In this document: positions 63,669 to 64,000 of the stretch, piece by piece | How the letters are laid out: each line of letters begins with the position of its first letter | How positions within the stretch are numbered: position 1 is the stretch's first letter | Assembly: GCA_001692895.1 (NCBI GenBank) | Contig: KV748202.1 | Coordinates: forward strand, 1,302,001-1,366,000 | From: Cenococcum geophilum 1.58 | Lineage: Eukaryota; Ascomycota; Dothideomycetes; Gloniales; Gloniaceae | Reading direction: 5' to 3' | DNA length: 64,000 bases | The notes under the pieces: generated by a model | Told to the model about the DNA's origin: nothing | Database searches by the model: none | Seen by the model: the letters and a program-made list of their open reading frames with translations, nothing else | Made by a program: the position numbers and the translations under genes

Positions 63669-64000
63669 TCCTAATTAGTCTATTTAATAGGTAGAGCTAG
63701 TGGAGCTTAATACTGTCGCCTAAATTTGGTAGACTAGAAATATTCTAAAAGCTTACTTATATAGGTAGGTCGCTAGTACCTCGTGAGTTAGTTATAGGTT
63801 ATTTATATACAGCCAGATTTATAGACGGTAAGGCTATATACCTATTAAATCTACCACTAACCCTACTTTAGCCTTACGCTATACTAGTATAACGCCGTAT
63901 ATACTTTATAGGTAGGTTATAGGTTACTTATATATAGCTAGGTTTAGGACGGTAAAGCTATATGCCTATTAAATCCGCCGCTAACCTATGCTTTAGCCTT

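Larger units (their letters stand above)
63171..64000 (-). mobile_element. Second copy of Gypsy B (3' end only, runs off the window)
   Basis: Reverse orientation relative to the copy at 8,413. It comprises the 3' LTR (63,171-63,396), a polypurine tract (C-run at 63,399-63,407) and the 3' untranslated region matching 14,500-14,990. It differs from the first copy by a partial tandem duplication of about 110 bases (about 63,790-64,000). The coding part lies outside the window. Confidence 0.88.

Noticed and set aside
1-64000. tRNA, rRNA or bacterial-type operon features
   Set aside because: None recognised on reading both strands; promoter and ribosome-binding concepts of bacteria do not apply to this eukaryotic sequence.

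Overview
The window looks like nuclear DNA of a filamentous ascomycete (Pezizomycotina). It is a roughly 8.4 kb single-copy gene island (about 27,407-35,772) set in about 55 kb of nested, inactivated retrotransposons. The evidence for a fungus is a Rad4/XPC repair gene, a fungal-type C2H2 zinc-finger gene with a 52-base intron, and repeats that carry the footprint of repeat-induced point mutation (RIP). In the repeats TA is very abundant, CA and TG are depleted, and reading frames are broken mostly by TAG/TAA where TGG, CAG or CAA is expected. I cannot name the species.

Left arm (1-27,406). A Ty3/Gypsy element (D, plus strand, cut by the window edge) is the oldest host. It was entered by Gypsy family A (minus strand), present as two copies in tandem that appear to share one LTR. 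Copy 2 of A contains a complete Gypsy element B (8,413-15,221, target duplication CTATA) and a 239-base element that is not RIP-mutated (16,031-16,269). The rest of D carries a solo Copia LTR (19,938-20,154, duplication GGAAC) and a full Copia element C (20,361-26,328, duplication CCTAT). It ends with the D 3' LTR at 27,060-27,406.

Gene island. A 5'-truncated gene remnant abuts the D LTR. A zinc-finger gene (28,881-30,345, minus) and RAD4 (32,081-35,572, plus) follow and are divergently arranged. Base composition is balanced and the frames are open, so the island has escaped RIP.

Right arm (35,773-64,000). An unclassified fragment is followed by Gypsy F (minus), which was entered by Gypsy E (36,728-51,371, duplication GATAA). 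E was itself entered by Gypsy G (39,103-47,147, duplication TCTTA). F also holds Gypsy H (53,263-59,606, duplication AACAC). Then come a second D-type LTR, a roughly 2 kb terminal-inverted-repeat element (about 61,122-63,135), and the end of a second B copy running off the window.

At least five of the Gypsy families (A, B, E, G, H) show chromodomain-like C-termini, which fits targeting of heterochromatin and the nested layout. The most unusual signals are a pair of 23-base palindromes, each next to CTAATTAG, shared by unrelated retroelements; an antisense reading frame in the 3' region of element E; the unmutated 239-base insertion; and the TIR element with an unrecognised reading frame. Domain borders inside the elements are approximate; LTR and target-site coordinates were read base by base.
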